64,000 bases of DNA from Bacteroides sp. AN502(2024) (GTDB lineage: Bacteria; Bacteroidota; Bacteroidia; Bacteroidales; Bacteroidaceae), in assembly GCF_041227145.1 (NCBI RefSeq), contig NZ_JBGFSP010000003.1:1612001-1676000 (forward strand). The letters are read 5' to 3'. Below are positions 46,390 to 54,796 of the stretch, piece after piece. The position numbers were made by a program, and so were the translations under genes. Under the pieces are notes generated by a model. That model ran no database searches and had not been told where the DNA came from. It was given only the letters and a program-made list of their open reading frames with translations. Positions within the stretch are counted from its first letter, which is position 1. Each line of letters opens with the position of its first letter.

Positions 46390-46695
46390 TCAGGTGCCTG
46401 TCAATCGGTAAGCGGGGCGGTAGCTGTCCGACAGCATACGCTCGATGTCGGATTCCCGGTAAAGGATTTTGCCGCCCAACTGGATATAGGGTATCCGCCC
46501 CTCATTACGGTAGTCCTGAAGCGTCCGGCGGCTCACTTTCAAGCGTGCCGACACCTCCTTGTCGGTAAAGAAACGTTCTCCGCCCAAAGTCGGGCGGTAG
46601 TTGGCTGTCAGGTGCTCGAAGCTGTCCAACAGGCGGTCAATGTTGCTCATGAAGTGGATTATCCACTCGCTGTTCTTGGTAATCAGTTCGTTCAT
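46390..46695 (-). CDS. HTH (excisionase-like) DNA-binding protein
   Basis: The 101-residue protein has a helical N-part and a MerR/excisionase-type winged helix-turn-helix (FFTDKEVSARLKVSRRTLQDYR then GRIPYIQLGGKILYRESDIERML, about 44-92). It resembles the Xis-type proteins of Bacteroides mobile elements, which bend DNA at attachment sites and control excision. It follows a second such gene by 48 bp on the same strand. The two have different N-domains but the same HTH plan. Confidence 0.8.
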   Translation of the reverse strand: MNELITKNSEWIIHFMSNIDRLLDSFEHLTANYRPTLGGERFFTDKEVSARLKVSRRTLQDYRNEGRIPYIQLGGKILYRESDIERMLSDSYRPAYRLTGT

Positions 46696-46743
46696 ATTAC
46701 TTCGGATTTAGTGGTTATTGTCATTATACTCTGGTTACTACAT

Positions 46744-47061
46744 TCATATAGTCCTGCCTTTGAACTTGGCTTCCTTCCGCCTGTCCTCGACTATTGACAC
46801 GATACGTTGCACATCTTCGGGGCGGTAATAGGTCTTGTGGTTTATCTGCGAATAAGCCAGCGTGCCGTTGTCGCACAGGGTCTGCAACGTGCGCGGGCTG
46901 ATGTTGAGCATCTGGCACACGTCCTGATTGTCCATCCACTTGCCCATCGTTTTTTCTCCATGCCGATGGCAGATGGCATCCATGCGGCGGACGAAACGGT
47001 CGAACTTGGCGACCAGCTCCTCAAAGGTCTTTTTTTCAATAGATACGATTTCCATATACAT
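46744..47061 (-). CDS. HTH (excisionase-like) DNA-binding protein
   Basis: The protein has 105 residues, or 103 from the second Met (47055, MEIVSIEKKTFEEL). A coiled N-part (KTFEELVAKFDRFVRRMDAI) precedes the HTH (MDNQDVCQMLNISPRTLQTL, GTLAYSQINHKTYYRPEDVQRIV). It is the first gene of a two-gene minus-strand unit with the next HTH protein. It is likely one of the paired excision/transfer regulators known in CTnDOT-like elements (Xis2c/Xis2d type, by analogy only). Confidence 0.78.
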   Translation of the reverse strand: MYMEIVSIEKKTFEELVAKFDRFVRRMDAICHRHGEKTMGKWMDNQDVCQMLNISPRTLQTLCDNGTLAYSQINHKTYYRPEDVQRIVSIVEDRRKEAKFKGRTI

Positions 47062-47640
47062 TATTTTTTGTTGTTATTTCTCTTTCGCTGCAAAGAAAAG
47101 GGCAAAAATCTATAAAGCAAAGGCTTTTCTGGAACTGGCAGCATTTGGCACCGGTATGGTAGCGGTTGTCCGGGTTACATCATCCCGGTTACCTATGGGC
47201 AAGCCAATGTACCGTGATTCTTTCACCACCTTTTTTAGCTGTCATTATTCCTTTTGACGCAAAGAAAAACAGAATCCGTCACCAGACAATGGACTTTACT
47301 ATTACCGGTAGCATGTGGCACAGGGTGGTAGAGGTTGGCATCGGTTGGAGGTGGCGTTTATCTTCTTAACTCCGGAAATTAGGAAGGAGGAAAGAGTGAG
47401 AATGAGGGCTTAATTCAAACTCGGCTGCAATCGCACCGTTGTCCTTCCGGCTACTCACATCCGGCAAATTGGTGAAGTCTGCACCGATGTTTCTATCGTC
47501 ATATAGCAAAACCACACAAAATTGCCGAACAGAACCCAAGTTCTTGACCGGCTGGATTATAGCCACTTACTTTGCTTGCGATAATCGGTCGAGGCACTTG
47601 CCAAGACCACAGTCAATAACTTAATAAAATTGTAGTATCA
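47062..47640. repeat. Intergenic region with an imperfect tandem duplication
   Basis: Two related blocks lie 170 bp apart: GGCAGCATTTGGCAC (47137-47151) with TATGGTAGCGGTTG, and GGTAGCATGTGGCAC (47307-47321) with GTGGTAGAGGTTG. Each is preceded about 45 bp earlier by GCAAAGAAAA. The sequence is otherwise non-coding. The arrangement could be recombinase- or excisionase-binding DNA between the HTH genes and DUF3408, or simple duplication. Confidence 0.4.
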
Positions 47641-48108
47641 ATGAAAAGAGAACCAAACATCAGTGAGCAGGAAGCTCGTGAAATCGTGGAAAGAATGGGA
47701 CGCAGGGAATCCTACAGCCCCAAGTCGATGGATGACTTCTACAGGAACATCGGTCTGGATCCGGCTGAACTGGAACAGCCCGTCAAGACCGTCAAGGAAG
47801 AAGCGGAGACCGCTATGGCGAATAAACCGTCAGATGGGGTGACAGAGGAAGCGGCAGTGCCGCAGAAACGCATCAGCGGCAAACAACGCAGGCTGTCGCT
47901 GGAAGAGTACCGCACGACCTATCTCCAAGTCCCGAAGATTATCAACCGCAAGCCCGTGTTCGTTAGTGAGACAGTGCGTGACGAGCTGGACAGGGTTGTC
48001 CGCTACCTCGGAGGAAAGGGCATGAGCGCATCGGGGCTAATCGAAAACCTTGTCCGCCTGCACCTCGACGCCTACCGGAATGACATAGAGCAGTGGCGCA
48101 AACTCTGA
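47641..48108 (+). CDS. DUF3408 conjugation-associated protein (TraB-like)
   Basis: The 155-residue protein has an acidic, flexible N-half (MKREPNISEQEAREIVERMG) and a conserved C-domain (YRTTYLQVPKIINRKPVFVS, RDELDRVVRYLGGKGMSASGLIENLVRLHL). The C-domain looks like a ribbon-helix-helix DNA-binding fold. In CTnDOT-like elements DUF3408 proteins are encoded just before the mob genes. It probably binds the transfer region or regulates it. The ParA-like TraA that often precedes it is missing. Confidence 0.78.
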   Translation: MKREPNISEQEAREIVERMGRRESYSPKSMDDFYRNIGLDPAELEQPVKTVKEEAETAMANKPSDGVTEEAAVPQKRISGKQRRLSLEEYRTTYLQVPKIINRKPVFVSETVRDELDRVVRYLGGKGMSASGLIENLVRLHLDAYRNDIEQWRKL

Positions 48109-48124
48109 GGAGATTGCAGAGAAG

Positions 48125-48323
48125 TCGGTTCAGCCGGTCGATACACTTCATCGGCTGAACCGATACCCCAAGTAATTTATTGTACCCGGAAACCAATCCG
48201 ACAGGCGGAGGATTCTTGTGTCCTCAAAGACACAGCAAGGTATATTTTCAGTTACCCGAATTATTCTAAGTAACTGAAAATCCTTGCACCGCCGTGGGCA
48301 GAATTATCCTCCGCAGTCGGATA
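48125..48323 (+). other. Cluster of inverted repeats, candidate oriT
   Basis: Four hairpins lie in 200 bp between DUF3408 and mobA. TCGGTTCAGCCG (48125-48136) pairs with CGGCTGAACCGA (48152-48163). TGTGTC (48217-48222) pairs with GACACA (48229-48234). TTTTCAGTTAC (48245-48255) pairs with GTAACTGAAAA (48270-48280). ATTATCC pairs with GGATAAT near 48303-48323. GCGGAGGAT/ATCCTCCGC also pair over a longer distance. Position next to mobA and this structure suit an origin of transfer; the first could instead be a terminator for DUF3408. Confidence 0.45.
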
Positions 48324-48388
48324 ATTTCGATGTTTTTTAATCGGAGATTAGACAATGGACGAGCCATTAAATTAAAAGAATAAGAAGT

Positions 48389-48811
48389 ATGAAAAAGAAG
48401 AGCAAGTACGGGAGAAATCCCAAGTTGGACCCGAAGACGCACTGCGTGATGGTGCGCTTCGATGATGTGGAATGGAACAAGTTTCTCGCGATGTACGAGG
48501 AATCACAGGTGTATGCGAAAGCCGTCTTTCTCAAGGCGCATTTCTTCGGGCAGAAGTTCAAGGTGCTGAAGGTGGACAAGACACTGGTGGATTACTGCAC
48601 TAAGCTGTCCGACTTCCATGCTCAGTTCCGCGCCATCGGCACAAACTACAACCAAGTCGTGAAGGAATTGCGTTGCCACTTTTCGGAGAAGAAGGCAATG
48701 GCGTTGCTCTACAAGTTGGAGCAATGCACCATCGACCTTGTGAGGGTAAGCCGGGAAATCGTGGAACTTTCAAGGGAGATGCAGACTAAGTGGGAACAAA
48801 GAGTAGAATAA
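48389..48811 (+). CDS. mobA: Mobilization protein MobA (relaxosome accessory)
   Basis: The 140-residue protein resembles MobA of Bacteroides conjugative elements. It starts with basic residues (MKKKSKYGRNPKLDPKTHCVMVRFDDVEWNKF), where the MVRFDDVEW segment is the ribbon-helix-helix strand, followed by helices (KFKVLKVDKTLVDYCTKLSDF; GTNYNQVVKELR). It would bind oriT and recruit the relaxase MobB. No mobB follows: the next sequence is non-coding and a decayed fragment, so the transfer set is cut here. Confidence 0.85.
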   Translation: MKKKSKYGRNPKLDPKTHCVMVRFDDVEWNKFLAMYEESQVYAKAVFLKAHFFGQKFKVLKVDKTLVDYCTKLSDFHAQFRAIGTNYNQVVKELRCHFSEKKAMALLYKLEQCTIDLVRVSREIVELSREMQTKWEQRVE

Positions 48812-49298
48812 TTATTCTATTTGTGAGAAATTTGGGGCAGAGGTGTGAAAAAGTTATATTTGGATTTGCGTAATGTCAATGAAGTGGCTTTTTGTGAGAG
48901 CGTAAATATTACAAATACCGGATTGCTTACCTATGCCGAACTGCTGATGTTCGGCAAATTACCTTACGTTTTGCGCTATGTACCAATATTTTTCTCATCT
49001 ATACTATAACACACATAATAGATTAGGGCTTCGCAGGTAAGCAACGCCTTATGCCGTTCTTCAACCGCTCCAACAATGAAGACCTTATCCTCGCTATCCA
49101 GTCTGCTGGTGTCAGCCGTGGATGCAACGGCTTCCGCAAGGACAAATCCGGCGAAAAGCTCGCCGAGCCCAAGGAAGAACTACTCGAACACAGCACTGAC
49201 GGCTCGAACGCTTTCGACACATTATATATTGGCTGCGAGAAATTCCCGTACCACGACAGTTTTTCTTTATCAACATCGGGGGGTGTCTAAAAATTTTG
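48812..49298 (+). pseudogene. Decayed DNA after mobA, with a relic reading frame at 49051-49290
   Basis: The stretch begins with AT-rich non-coding DNA containing a hairpin TGCCGAAC/GTTCGGCA (48934-48956). From 49021 to about 49260 the composition changes and a frame reads FNRSNNEDLILAIQSAGV, then EELLEHSTDGSNAFDTLYIG and CEKFPYHD. This is coding-like but has no natural start and ends in unrelated sequence. It looks like the tail of a mobile-element gene left when the mob region was replaced by the defence cargo. Family not recognised. Confidence 0.4.
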
Positions 49299-49306
49299 TA
49301 AATTTG
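49299..49306 (+). promoter_or_regulatory. -7 promoter box of the WYL regulator gene
   Basis: TAAATTTG is an exact TAnnTTTG box, 34 bp before ATG 49340. The following bases (TTTGTGGCATTATA) are identical to those at the alpha-galactosidase promoter. Confidence 0.5.
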
Positions 49307-49339
49307 TGGCATTATACCCTCAATAAAAATGAGTCTATT

Positions 49340-50341
49340 ATGCAGATAAATAAAGGCGGTTTAATCCGCAGACAGGTTTTGGACGGTTGCTTAAGCAGCA
49401 ATGGCAACTACACGTTGCTCGCCTTGATGGATAAATGCAATGAGGCTTTACGCGAACATGGACTTAAAACTGTAAGTTCCGAGAATACCATTCGCACCGA
49501 TTTACAGCAGATACAAGAACAATACCCGGAGGCGAGTGTGATTTCTATCCGCAATGGTCGCAACATATTTTACAGATATAAAAACAAGGACTTCTCCATA
49601 TACAAGAAGCCTCTTACAGATACCGAAATTCTCGGCCTGACCCAAGCTCTTTCTACTCTCAGCCGTTTTGAGGGGATGCCCGGTTTTGAGTGGCTTGAAA
49701 AACTCATAGAACGCTTCAAACCAATAATAAATATTGATACTTCCGTAGGACACGTTGTAAGCTTCGATGAGAATATAGACCTTAAAGGACGTGAATACTT
49801 CTCTATTCTTCTTCAATCAATCGTGTCCCGACAGGTGTTGCTTATACGCTATTTTAGTTATCGGACACAACATGAATTTACAGCTATTATCCACCCCTAT
49901 TACTTGAAGCAGTATAATAATCGTTGGTTCTTGTTTGGCCTGAATGATGAACGGCGCGAAATCTCAAACCTTGCGTTCGACCGTATTCGGGAAATAACTC
50001 CTATCCCCAAGACATATATAACTAATGAATCGGTTGACTTCTTCGAGTTTTTCGATAATATGATAGGTGTATCTCGTTCCATTGGCGATACACCGCAGGA
50101 AGTGCGGTTATTTGTCTCGCAATCCCAACTTCCTTATATTCTTTCAAAACCGCTTCATGGTACACAACGCATAGTCGAAAAAAATCAATTTGGCGCAATT
50201 ATCTCTATCAAGGTAATTCTGAACTATGAATTGGAGCAAATGATTTTAGGTTTTGGAGAAACAGTAAAAGTCTTATCTCCAAACAGTTTAGTTCATAAAA
50301 TCTGTGAACGTCTCCATTCCGCGAGTGCTTTTTATCAATAG
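49340..50341 (+). CDS. WYL-domain transcription regulator of the defence operon
   Basis: The protein has 333 residues from ATG 49340 (MQINKGGLIRRQVLDGCL); an in-frame extension upstream is not coding. The N-domain is a winged helix (NYTLLALMDKCNEALREHG, SSENTIRTDLQQIQEQYP). The WYL domain follows (about 150-235, with LLIRYFSYRTQHEFTAIIHPYYLKQYNNRWFLFGLND) and then the C-terminal extension. WYL proteins sense nucleic-acid ligands and repress defence genes in many phage-defence islands. It lies 71 bp before hsdM on the same strand and is the likely regulator of the operon. Confidence 0.88.
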   Translation: MQINKGGLIRRQVLDGCLSSNGNYTLLALMDKCNEALREHGLKTVSSENTIRTDLQQIQEQYPEASVISIRNGRNIFYRYKNKDFSIYKKPLTDTEILGLTQALSTLSRFEGMPGFEWLEKLIERFKPIINIDTSVGHVVSFDENIDLKGREYFSILLQSIVSRQVLLIRYFSYRTQHEFTAIIHPYYLKQYNNRWFLFGLNDERREISNLAFDRIREITPIPKTYITNESVDFFEFFDNMIGVSRSIGDTPQEVRLFVSQSQLPYILSKPLHGTQRIVEKNQFGAIISIKVILNYELEQMILGFGETVKVLSPNSLVHKICERLHSASAFYQ

Positions 50342-50379
50342 ACGCAGAAAAATTGAGCCTATTATTGGAATTTTATGCT

Positions 50380-50387
50380 TAACTTTG
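50380..50387 (+). promoter_or_regulatory. -7 promoter box of the hsdM-to-TIR operon
   Basis: TAACTTTG is an exact TAnnTTTG box between the WYL gene and hsdM, 25 bp before the hsdM ATG. No other promoter-like gap occurs until after the TIR gene, so the six genes probably depend on it. Confidence 0.55.
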
Positions 50388-50412
50388 CGGCATAACTTCA
50401 AAATATAATGTT

Positions 50413-52428
50413 ATGACCGCCCAACAGCTTGCCGCCCTTATATGGGATATTAAAGACATCATCCGAGATGTGTACGAAGACCCGGAAGTGGAAAATGTGA
50501 TTTTGCCCTTCACGCTTCTGCGTCGTATGGATTGTGTGCTTCACGATAAAAAGAAAATTATTGATGAAGAACTGGAAAAGGTTCCTGAATCTATGCGGAA
50601 GATACAGCTTGACATCCTGATGCGCAAGTATAATCTTTCTTTCTATAATACCTCTAAATTCACGTTATCCAACTTGTTGGCCGCTCCCAAAGAGATTGCC
50701 GACAACTTCAAGATTTACCTTGAAGGCTTTACAGACAACGTAAAGGATATTCTAAACAACTTCACTCACGAGGACAGCGAAGCTGGCGACCTTACGCGCA
50801 TATATACGCGTCTCGACCGCGCCGGGCTTCTGTTTGCGGTGACACAGGCATTTGTTACCAAAGCCGACCTGCGTCCTGAAGTTGTGGATAATGCCATGAT
50901 GGGTACGGCATTTGAAACAGTCATCCGTTGGTCTAAAGAATCGTCCAACACAATGGCCGGACAATTTTACACACCCAAAGATATTGTCCGCTTGTTGGTT
51001 TCCCTCGTGATGTGCGGCAAAGAAAAAGAAATCAACACCATCGGTCAACACTTTTCTATATACGACCCCTGCTGTGGCACCGGCGGTATGCTCACTGTTG
51101 CAAAAGAATTTCTCGAAAAATCTACCGACCGAACAGACATGAAAGTATATCTGTTCGGCCAAGAGAAAAACGAGAAGACATACGCCATTTGTAAAAGTGA
51201 CATTCTACTGATGGGTGATGCCGCAGCCAATAAAGATGGCCAAATCGCTGTCGGAAATACATTGACCGACGACCATTTCGCAGGTAAAACTTTCAACTAT
51301 ATGCTCGCTAATCCACCATTCGGCGTTAAATGGAAGATGTTCGAGACACCAATCAAAGAGGAAGCCGAGCGAGAGAATGGCCGCTTTTCCGCCGGACTCC
51401 CAAGCACATCTGACGGCTCTCTGCTGTTCTTGCAGCACATGATTAGCAAAATGGACGGCAGCGGCTCTCGCATCGGTATTATCCTCAACGGCTCTCCGCT
51501 ATTCAATGGCGATGCCGAGAGCGGTTGGAGCAATATACGTAAGATGTTGCTTGACCGAGACATCCTCGATGCTATCATAGCCATACCCAAAAACCTCTTT
51601 TACAGTACAGACATCCAAACCTATCTTTGGATTCTCGACAACAAAAAACCGGCATCCCACCGTGGCAAGGTATTGTTCATCAATGGCTATCAAGAGCCGT
51701 ACCAATCGCTGCTACAACGCAACCTCGGCAAGAAACGCTACGAAATCAGCGAGCGTGGTGCTTGTGAAATACTTAGTCTATATCGCAATTACACAAGTGC
51801 GCAGACCGAGATTAACGGTGAGATTGTAGAAGTTGCAAAACTCCTCGACCGCGAAGACTTCCTCTATACCAAAGTAACCGTTGAGCGTCCGTTGCGACTT
51901 GTATTTGAGCGTACAGGCGAGAAACTTTTGGAAGCCATAGCACAAAAGACTTTTGCAAAGAAAGATATGCCATTCTTCGCACAAGTCGCAGCAATAAAAG
52001 GGATTGACGCTCGTAGGAATGATGCAGACTTCTTTGCGTTCCTCGCTAAGGAGCTTGGCTCGACAAAGATTCAAAAGGGCTACATCAAGAAACTTCGCTC
52101 ATTCGCCGATACTAACGAAAATGCGCCTGAGGTTTATGAGATTCCCGGCAAGCCGTCATCAGGCCGTATTCCCGACCCGGCTCTGCGTGACACCGAAAAC
52201 ATACCGTTCAAGACCGACATTGACACATATTTTCAAGAAGAAGTGTTGCGCTTTGTTCCCGATGCGTGGATGGACCGCTCCAAAGACAAAATCGGCTGCG
52301 AGTTCCCATTTTCAAAACTATTCTACGTCTATACTCCGCTGCGCAACCGCTCGGAAATCCTCGATAAGCTCTTCGCCCTCGACCGCGAACTCGACGCTGA
52401 ACTCAAAGAACTTAAAACCGAAGAATGA
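50413..52428 (+). CDS. hsdM: Type I restriction-modification methyltransferase subunit
   Basis: The 671-residue subunit methylates adenine in the HsdS target. The helical HsdM N-domain (about 1-125) precedes the catalytic domain. The S-adenosylmethionine motif is YDPCCGTGGML (Asp218) and the catalytic NPPF motif is NPPFG (300-304). It is longer than the classic 500-residue HsdM, with a C-terminal extension of about 170 residues (KDMPFFAQVAAIKGID onward). Its TGA overlaps the ATG of the DUF1016 gene. It also protects host DNA from the HsdR encoded downstream. Confidence 0.95.
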   Translation: MTAQQLAALIWDIKDIIRDVYEDPEVENVILPFTLLRRMDCVLHDKKKIIDEELEKVPESMRKIQLDILMRKYNLSFYNTSKFTLSNLLAAPKEIADNFKIYLEGFTDNVKDILNNFTHEDSEAGDLTRIYTRLDRAGLLFAVTQAFVTKADLRPEVVDNAMMGTAFETVIRWSKESSNTMAGQFYTPKDIVRLLVSLVMCGKEKEINTIGQHFSIYDPCCGTGGMLTVAKEFLEKSTDRTDMKVYLFGQEKNEKTYAICKSDILLMGDAAANKDGQIAVGNTLTDDHFAGKTFNYMLANPPFGVKWKMFETPIKEEAERENGRFSAGLPSTSDGSLLFLQHMISKMDGSGSRIGIILNGSPLFNGDAESGWSNIRKMLLDRDILDAIIAIPKNLFYSTDIQTYLWILDNKKPASHRGKVLFINGYQEPYQSLLQRNLGKKRYEISERGACEILSLYRNYTSAQTEINGEIVEVAKLLDREDFLYTKVTVERPLRLVFERTGEKLLEAIAQKTFAKKDMPFFAQVAAIKGIDARRNDADFFAFLAKELGSTKIQKGYIKKLRSFADTNENAPEVYEIPGKPSSGRIPDPALRDTENIPFKTDIDTYFQEEVLRFVPDAWMDRSKDKIGCEFPFSKLFYVYTPLRNRSEILDKLFALDRELDAELKELKTEE

Positions 52429-53447
52429 TTATGAGCAATATTATCAAACAGCGTGACGACATAACTGCACAATTTGCTGAAGTTACCCGGCTTATCAGCA
52501 ATGCTCGTAACCAAGTGCTACGTCTGGCTAATACCGCCCTTATAGACCTATATTGGAATGTCGGACGCTATATCTCTGAAAGAATAGCGTCGGCGGAATG
52601 GGGCGACGGCGTTGTGAAGCAGTTGGCCGATTATATCTCTACTACTGCCCCTGACCTAAAAGGCTTCTCCGATAAAAACCTTTGGCGGATGAAGCAATTT
52701 TATGAAACATACGTCAACGAGCCAAAACTCTCACCACTGGTGAGAGAAATCAGTTGGACGAATAATCTTATACTCCTTAGCCGGACGAGAACTCCCGAGG
52801 AGAAGCACTTTTATCTCACAAAATGTATCGCTGAGCGTTACTCAAAACGAGAACTTGAACGACAGATAAACAGCGCACTTTATGAGCGGTCATTATCCGA
52901 CACCAAAATTCTCTCGCCGGTGGTGAGAGAATTGGCGCCCGAGGCAGAATCCGTGTTTAGAGATAATTATGTTTTTGAATTTGTTGCCGGCAAGACCATC
53001 AGAAATGAGGACTCACTTCGAGCTGCCTTGATAAGCCAGATGAAGGATTTTATATTGGAGATTGGCAAAGACTTTATCTACATTGATCAGGAATACCGGC
53101 TGCAAGTGGGGCAAAGCGATTTCAGAATAGACCTGCTGTTCTATCACCGCGAATTGCAATGCCTTGTCGCATTTGAGCTGAAAATGGAGAAATTCAAGCC
53201 CGAACATTTGGGACAGTTAAATTTCTATCTTGAGGCACTTGACCGTGATGTTAAGAAACCTAAGGAGAATCCGAGCATCGGAGTCCTGCTCTGTAAAGAT
53301 AAGGATAATGATGTAGTTGAATATGCTTTGAGCCGCTCTCTTTCCCCTACGCTTGTGGCGGAATACCAACTTTGTATGCCGGATAAGAAACTCCTGCAAC
53401 AAAAGATGAAAGAAATTGAGGACAACCAAACATCAGAGGAGGATTGA
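52425..53447 (+). CDS. DUF1016 (YhcG-type) PD-(D/E)XK nuclease-domain protein
   Basis: The 340-residue protein starts at ATG 52425, overlapping hsdM by 4 bp; ATG 52431 is also possible. The N-domain (about 1-165) is the DUF1016 helical region (ALIDLYWNVGRYISERI, FSDKNLWRMKQFYETY, LILLSRTRTPEEKHFYL). The C-domain has a PD-(D/E)XK core with Asp236 in DFRIDLLFYH and Glu251-x-Lys253 in VAFELKMEKF. Such proteins are frequent beside type I restriction genes and may be extra nucleases. Placed between hsdM and hsdS, it should be made with the complex. Confidence 0.9.
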   Translation: MIMSNIIKQRDDITAQFAEVTRLISNARNQVLRLANTALIDLYWNVGRYISERIASAEWGDGVVKQLADYISTTAPDLKGFSDKNLWRMKQFYETYVNEPKLSPLVREISWTNNLILLSRTRTPEEKHFYLTKCIAERYSKRELERQINSALYERSLSDTKILSPVVRELAPEAESVFRDNYVFEFVAGKTIRNEDSLRAALISQMKDFILEIGKDFIYIDQEYRLQVGQSDFRIDLLFYHRELQCLVAFELKMEKFKPEHLGQLNFYLEALDRDVKKPKENPSIGVLLCKDKDNDVVEYALSRSLSPTLVAEYQLCMPDKKLLQQKMKEIEDNQTSEED

Positions 53448-53449
53448 CC

Positions 53450-54778
53450 ATGAAGCAATACGCATCTTATAAGCCATCGGGTACTCCGTGGATTGGCGAT
53501 ATGCCAAGTCATTGGGAGAAGAAAAGACTTCGGTTTGTTTGTGAATTTAGAAATGGATATACTCCATCTAAAGCAAATCAAGATTTCTGGACTGACGGAA
53601 CAATTCCATGGTATCGCATGGAAGACATTCGAGACTCCGGCCGATTTTTGAATGAAGCCAAGCAATATGTAACAGAGGAAGCTGTAAAAGGACAGGGGCT
53701 TTTTGAAGCCGGCAGCTTTATTCTTGCGACAACAGCGACTATTGGAGAGCATGCAATGCTAATTGTTGATTCGCTTGCGAATCAACGATTTACGAATCTA
53801 AAGATTCGTAAATCGTTGGGGCATAGCTGTCTCAAGGAGTTTTTCTTCTACTATCTTTTCTTGATAGATGAATTTTGCAAGTCATCAACTCGAACCGCAA
53901 CATTCCCTGCGATGAATATGGAAGACTTGCGAAATTTTGATGTTGCTATTCCACCTCTTGCCGAACAGGAAGCCATTGCTGCATATCTTGACAGAAAGTG
54001 CGACAGCATTGATAAGGTTATTGCCACCCAAGAGCGGCGAATCGTTCTGCTCTCGGAGCTGAAACAGAGCATCATTACCGAAGCAGTAACTCGCGGTCTC
54101 AATCCCGATGTTCCGCTCAAAGATTCCGGCATCGACTGGATAGGCAAAATCCCCGAACACTGGGAGGCGATGCCTCTAAAATATACAGCGAATAAAGAAG
54201 GATGTTGCTTTATTGATGGAGATTGGATTGAAAGCGATGTAATTACTGAAGATGGCATTCGCTATATTACTACGGGTAATGTGGGCGTGTTGGAATATAA
54301 GGAACAAGGTGCGGGATATATCAGTGAAGAAACTTTTCATGAGCTCGGATGTACAGAGGTATTCTCAGGAGATATTCTTATCTCAAGATTGAATGAACCT
54401 ATTGGACGAGCCTGTATATTACCGGACTTAAATAGCCGTGTTATTACTTCAGTTGATAATGTGATTTTCAGGCCTGATACTGAACTATATGATAAATCAT
54501 ATCTCGTATATTATCTGAATAACAGTCGGTTTACTGAACATGCTAATTTGGAGGCTCGCGGTGCCACAATGCACCGTATGAGTAGGACAATGTTAGGTCA
54601 TCAACAGATAGTTGTACCACATATTACAGAACAACGAGCAATATCAGACTATCTCGAAAAAAAATGTTCTCGCATTGACTCTGCTATTGCCAAGGCTAAA
54701 CGCGCGATAGAACTGCTCCGAGAGTTCAAACAATCAGTTATCACCGAAGCCGTAACAGGCAAAATCAAAGTTTGCTAA
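53450..54778 (+). CDS. hsdS: Type I restriction-modification specificity subunit
   Basis: I start at ATG 53450 (MKQYASYKPSGTPWIG), 2 bp after the DUF1016 stop, giving 442 residues; an earlier TTG (53444) is less likely. Two target recognition domains (TRD1 about 1-165, TRD2 about 215-380) each start with a WIG.P.HWE motif, WIGDMPSHWE and WIGKIPEHWE. Each is followed by a conserved helical repeat ending KQSIITEAVTRG and KQSVITEAVTGK. It is a full two-TRD subunit, so it recognises a bipartite site. A 15-bp perfect hairpin lies inside the TRD1 coding region (53784-53817). No second hsdS piece is nearby. Confidence 0.93.
   Translation: MKQYASYKPSGTPWIGDMPSHWEKKRLRFVCEFRNGYTPSKANQDFWTDGTIPWYRMEDIRDSGRFLNEAKQYVTEEAVKGQGLFEAGSFILATTATIGEHAMLIVDSLANQRFTNLKIRKSLGHSCLKEFFFYYLFLIDEFCKSSTRTATFPAMNMEDLRNFDVAIPPLAEQEAIAAYLDRKCDSIDKVIATQERRIVLLSELKQSIITEAVTRGLNPDVPLKDSGIDWIGKIPEHWEAMPLKYTANKEGCCFIDGDWIESDVITEDGIRYITTGNVGVLEYKEQGAGYISEETFHELGCTEVFSGDILISRLNEPIGRACILPDLNSRVITSVDNVIFRPDTELYDKSYLVYYLNNSRFTEHANLEARGATMHRMSRTMLGHQQIVVPHITEQRAISDYLEKKCSRIDSAIAKAKRAIELLREFKQSVITEAVTGKIKVC
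53768..53817 (+). repeat. Two adjacent palindromes inside hsdS TRD1
   Basis: GATTCGC-TT-GCGAATC (53768-53783) is followed directly by AACGATTTACGAATC-TAAA-GATTCGTAAATCGTT (53784-53817), a perfect 15-bp stem with a 4-nt loop. Both are inside the coding frame (SLANQRFTNLKIRKSLGH). Such dense symmetry is unusual in coding DNA. Confidence 0.8.
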
Positions 54779-54796
54779 CCTCAAATTCAAATCGAA

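Noticed and set aside
49076..49339. Longer N-terminus for the WYL regulator
   Set aside because: The upstream frame crosses a relic gene in another frame and the TAnnTTTG promoter. The WYL family start fits ATG 49340.
53450..54778. Invertible (phase-variable) hsdS system
   Set aside because: Only one complete hsdS is present, with no partial hsdS cassette in opposite orientation and no dedicated recombinase next to it.
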